Assembly: GCA_013824385.1 (NCBI GenBank)
Contig: PNNU01000168.1
Coordinates: 1 to 7,226, forward strand
Length of the DNA: 7,226 nucleotides
Reading direction: 5' to 3'
From: Anaerolinea sp.
GTDB lineage: Bacteria > Chloroflexota > Anaerolineae > Anaerolineales > Anaerolineaceae
The notes below the pieces were generated by a model, which made no database searches, was not told the DNA's origin, and was given only the letters and a program-made list of their open reading frames with translations. The translations under genes were made by a program, and so were the position numbers. Positions within the stretch are counted from its first letter, which is position 1. Every line of letters begins with the position of its first letter. Below are positions 5,871-7,226 of the stretch, one piece after another.

Positions 5871-7157
5871 TTATTTCAACTTCCACACACGGATGTCATC
5901 GATATCAATCTGACCTTTGTTTGCAATATTTGAAATATACCCAATTCCGCCATACGGGATGGAGTCGCGTTGGGCGGTGAGTACCAGTTGGTTATCGATA
6001 TACATTGCTAGCTTGTCGGCCACTACCTCGATCCGTACCAAATACCAGCGGTTGACTTCAAAGTCGGCGGCGCCATCTGCAATGTTCTGGTACTGAACAC
6101 TTCTGTCAACCACATAGTCACTAAAATACACACCGCTCGGGAAGATCAACCCGCCTTGATAAAAATCGTAATTGTATGCATAAAAACAAACCGCAATCCC
6201 ATCATTAATAAAACGGACCCTGCTTTCAAATGCATAATCTTTCCAATTGATATAGTCTGAAATCATCCAGATCCCCGGATAATCCACATCGCCAGAAGCC
6301 AGGAAGTGTAAATAGTTGTTATCGCCCTCTGTTCGTATTTCAAGGGGTGTCGAACTGCGGTTATCCCAATCTCCGATTTTGCCGTCTTCAAAATCCAGAA
6401 TAAACAAAAAATTGGATGGAGGAATCGTAGTCGCTATTGGCGTGGGGATGCTGGTTGAGGTTGGCGTGAGGCTTGGTGTTGTCTTGGCGAGCAGGGAGGG
6501 GTTGATCAATTTCGAAAAGATGAGCAGAACGCCCACTGTGATCACCGCTACAATGCCAATGGCCATCAAGAAGAGTTTCACCATACCCGGTTTGCGTTTG
6601 GCCACAGGTTTGAATTCTTTTTGCGGATATTGTATCGGCGGGGGAGGCGGTAAAACCACAGCAGCCTTGATATCTTCAGTTTTTTCAGGTATGGGAATTA
6701 AAACTTCCTCTGGCAGATCAGGAGGTTTCACATCCCCTGCGGAGTTGTCTGGCATTTCCTCCCGCCCCAAATTGGCATTAACTGTTTTGATCAGGTCCAT
6801 GATATGCGATTCCAGCGGCGGATCGATCGCATCCAGCCAGTGGGTGCGGCCAATATAATATTTCATCTCATCGGTGGGTTGGATATTTTGAATTCGAAAC
6901 GGAATGATGGTGATGGATCTATCAAAAGCCTGGTTTACTTCGGTGAGGATATGCTCAGAAGTGTTCTCAGACCAGATAAGCACGAACACCTTGCAGGCAT
7001 TGATGGCGGTAATGATCGCCTTGGCAAAATTGGACCCGGCCGGTACATCCCGGGGAGCAATCCACACCCTGATTTTGTTTTCTTCGAGTTTGGCACACAC
7101 CGCGTCAGCAATCACCTTGTCTTTGGTGGAATAACTGATAAACACATCATGCGCCAT
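5871..7157 (-). CDS. TIR-domain membrane protein with external LamG/concanavalin-like domain
   Basis: 428 residues. Residues 1-130 are a bacterial TIR domain (TIR_2 type): HDVFISYSTKD (3-13), the BB-loop region WIAPRDVPAG (32-41), VFVLIWSENTSEHILTEVNQAFD (57-79), and THWLDAI (105-111). E73 occupies the position of the catalytic glutamate of NAD-cleaving TIRs such as SARM1. A Pro/acid-rich stretch (about 133-190, with PPPPP at 170-174) leads to one membrane helix (about 193-214) preceded by KRKPGMVK, which by the positive-inside rule puts the TIR in the cytoplasm. A Thr/Ser/Pro stalk follows (226-248), then a beta-sandwich of the LamG/DUF1080/concanavalin-like type (about 250-428): LDFEDGKIGDW, FESRVRF, WYLVRIEV, MYIDNQLV, GGIGYISN, and a closing DIDDIRVWKLK. 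The start is supported by GGAGGT five bases before the ATG. The layout suggests a receptor that senses an extracellular ligand; NADase activity versus scaffold role is not decidable from sequence. Transcribed alone as far as can be seen. Confidence 0.9.
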   Translation of the reverse strand: MAHDVFISYSTKDKVIADAVCAKLEENKIRVWIAPRDVPAGSNFAKAIITAINACKVFVLIWSENTSEHILTEVNQAFDRSITIIPFRIQNIQPTDEMKYYIGRTHWLDAIDPPLESHIMDLIKTVNANLGREEMPDNSAGDVKPPDLPEEVLIPIPEKTEDIKAAVVLPPPPPIQYPQKEFKPVAKRKPGMVKLFLMAIGIVAVITVGVLLIFSKLINPSLLAKTTPSLTPTSTSIPTPIATTIPPSNFLFILDFEDGKIGDWDNRSSTPLEIRTEGDNNYLHFLASGDVDYPGIWMISDYINWKDYAFESRVRFINDGIAVCFYAYNYDFYQGGLIFPSGVYFSDYVVDRSVQYQNIADGAADFEVNRWYLVRIEVVADKLAMYIDNQLVLTAQRDSIPYGGIGYISNIANKGQIDIDDIRVWKLK

Positions 7158-7192
7158 GGCTTACCTCCCAGTCGTCTACACAACCCGGCAAA

Positions 7193-7216
7193 CACTATTA
7201 ATCATTATAGTGATTA
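7193..7216 (-). promoter_or_regulatory. Candidate promoter -10 with overlapping dyads upstream of the TIR gene
   Basis: On the - strand a perfect TATAAT lies at 7209-7204, about 46 bases before the ATG. A -35 at normal spacing would fall at the window edge or beyond, so it cannot be checked. Two perfect 6-bp inverted repeats overlap this box: TAATCA (7199-7204) with TGATTA (7211-7216), six-base loop; and CACTAT (7193-7198) with ATAGTG (7207-7212), eight-base loop. They could be an operator, or chance symmetry in A+T-rich DNA. Confidence 0.4.
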
Positions 7217-7226
7217 TCTTTAAAAA

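Noticed and set aside
6316..6858. + strand frames opposite the TIR gene (180 codons, and 6804-7223)
   Set aside because: Shadows of the TIR protein gene. Runs of Gly and Val reflect the antisense of its proline- and threonine-rich linkers.
5871..7157. TIR gene considered as part of Thoeris or another known defence system
   Set aside because: No ThsA-like SIR2/SLOG partner, STING, Argonaute or nuclease gene is adjacent in the window, and the membrane plus external-domain layout differs from those soluble TIRs.

Overview
The window is ordinary bacterial chromosome, most likely from a member of the Chloroflexota (Anaerolineae-like). That placement is inference. It rests on the Thr/Ser/Pro-rich linker and C-terminal beta-sandwich of the TIR protein, the mix of short palindromic dispersed repeats, and the style of the glycosyltransferase and fused membrane synthase genes. 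No rRNA, tRNA, CRISPR array, transposase or phage gene is visible.

Layout. Positions 1-1159 (+ strand, G+C-rich) hold the 3' end of a GT4-type glycosyltransferase, overlapped by 17 nt by an ADP-ribosylglycohydrolase (DraG/ARH family). An intergenic stretch (1160-1415) carries an imperfect palindromic repeat and a candidate -10 box, then a large polytopic membrane protein with a spermidine-synthase-like C-terminal domain (1416-3500, +), followed by a stem-loop terminator. The rest is on the - strand. First in transcription order after the 7157 start is a TIR-domain/transmembrane/LamG-like protein (7157-5871). Then comes a three-gene operon: NTF2-like protein (5573-5187), AKR-type aldo/keto reductase (5153-4302) and a cysteine-motif flavodoxin-fold reductase (4257-3640).

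The most informative regulatory signal is the operon's promoter. It has a good -35 and -10 separated by 19 nt, with a perfect 6-bp dyad (TGGAGT-GA-ACTCCA) in the spacer, which is the architecture of MerR-family-regulated promoters. No MerR gene is in the window, so the regulator would have to act from elsewhere. The three gene products suggest a redox or reactive-carbonyl stress module (NADPH carbonyl reductase, FMN/Fe-S-type oxidoreductase, small NTF2-fold protein). Two same-orientation copies of a ~45-bp hairpin repeat (3586-3630 and 5706-5749) bracket exactly this operon and its promoter.

The TIR protein looks like a membrane-anchored receptor: cytoplasmic TIR with a candidate NADase glutamate, proline-rich stalk, one membrane helix, and an external LamG/concanavalin-like sensor. 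It is the best candidate here for an under-described function. I found no convincing multi-gene novel defence system; the individual observations are listed separately with their limits.
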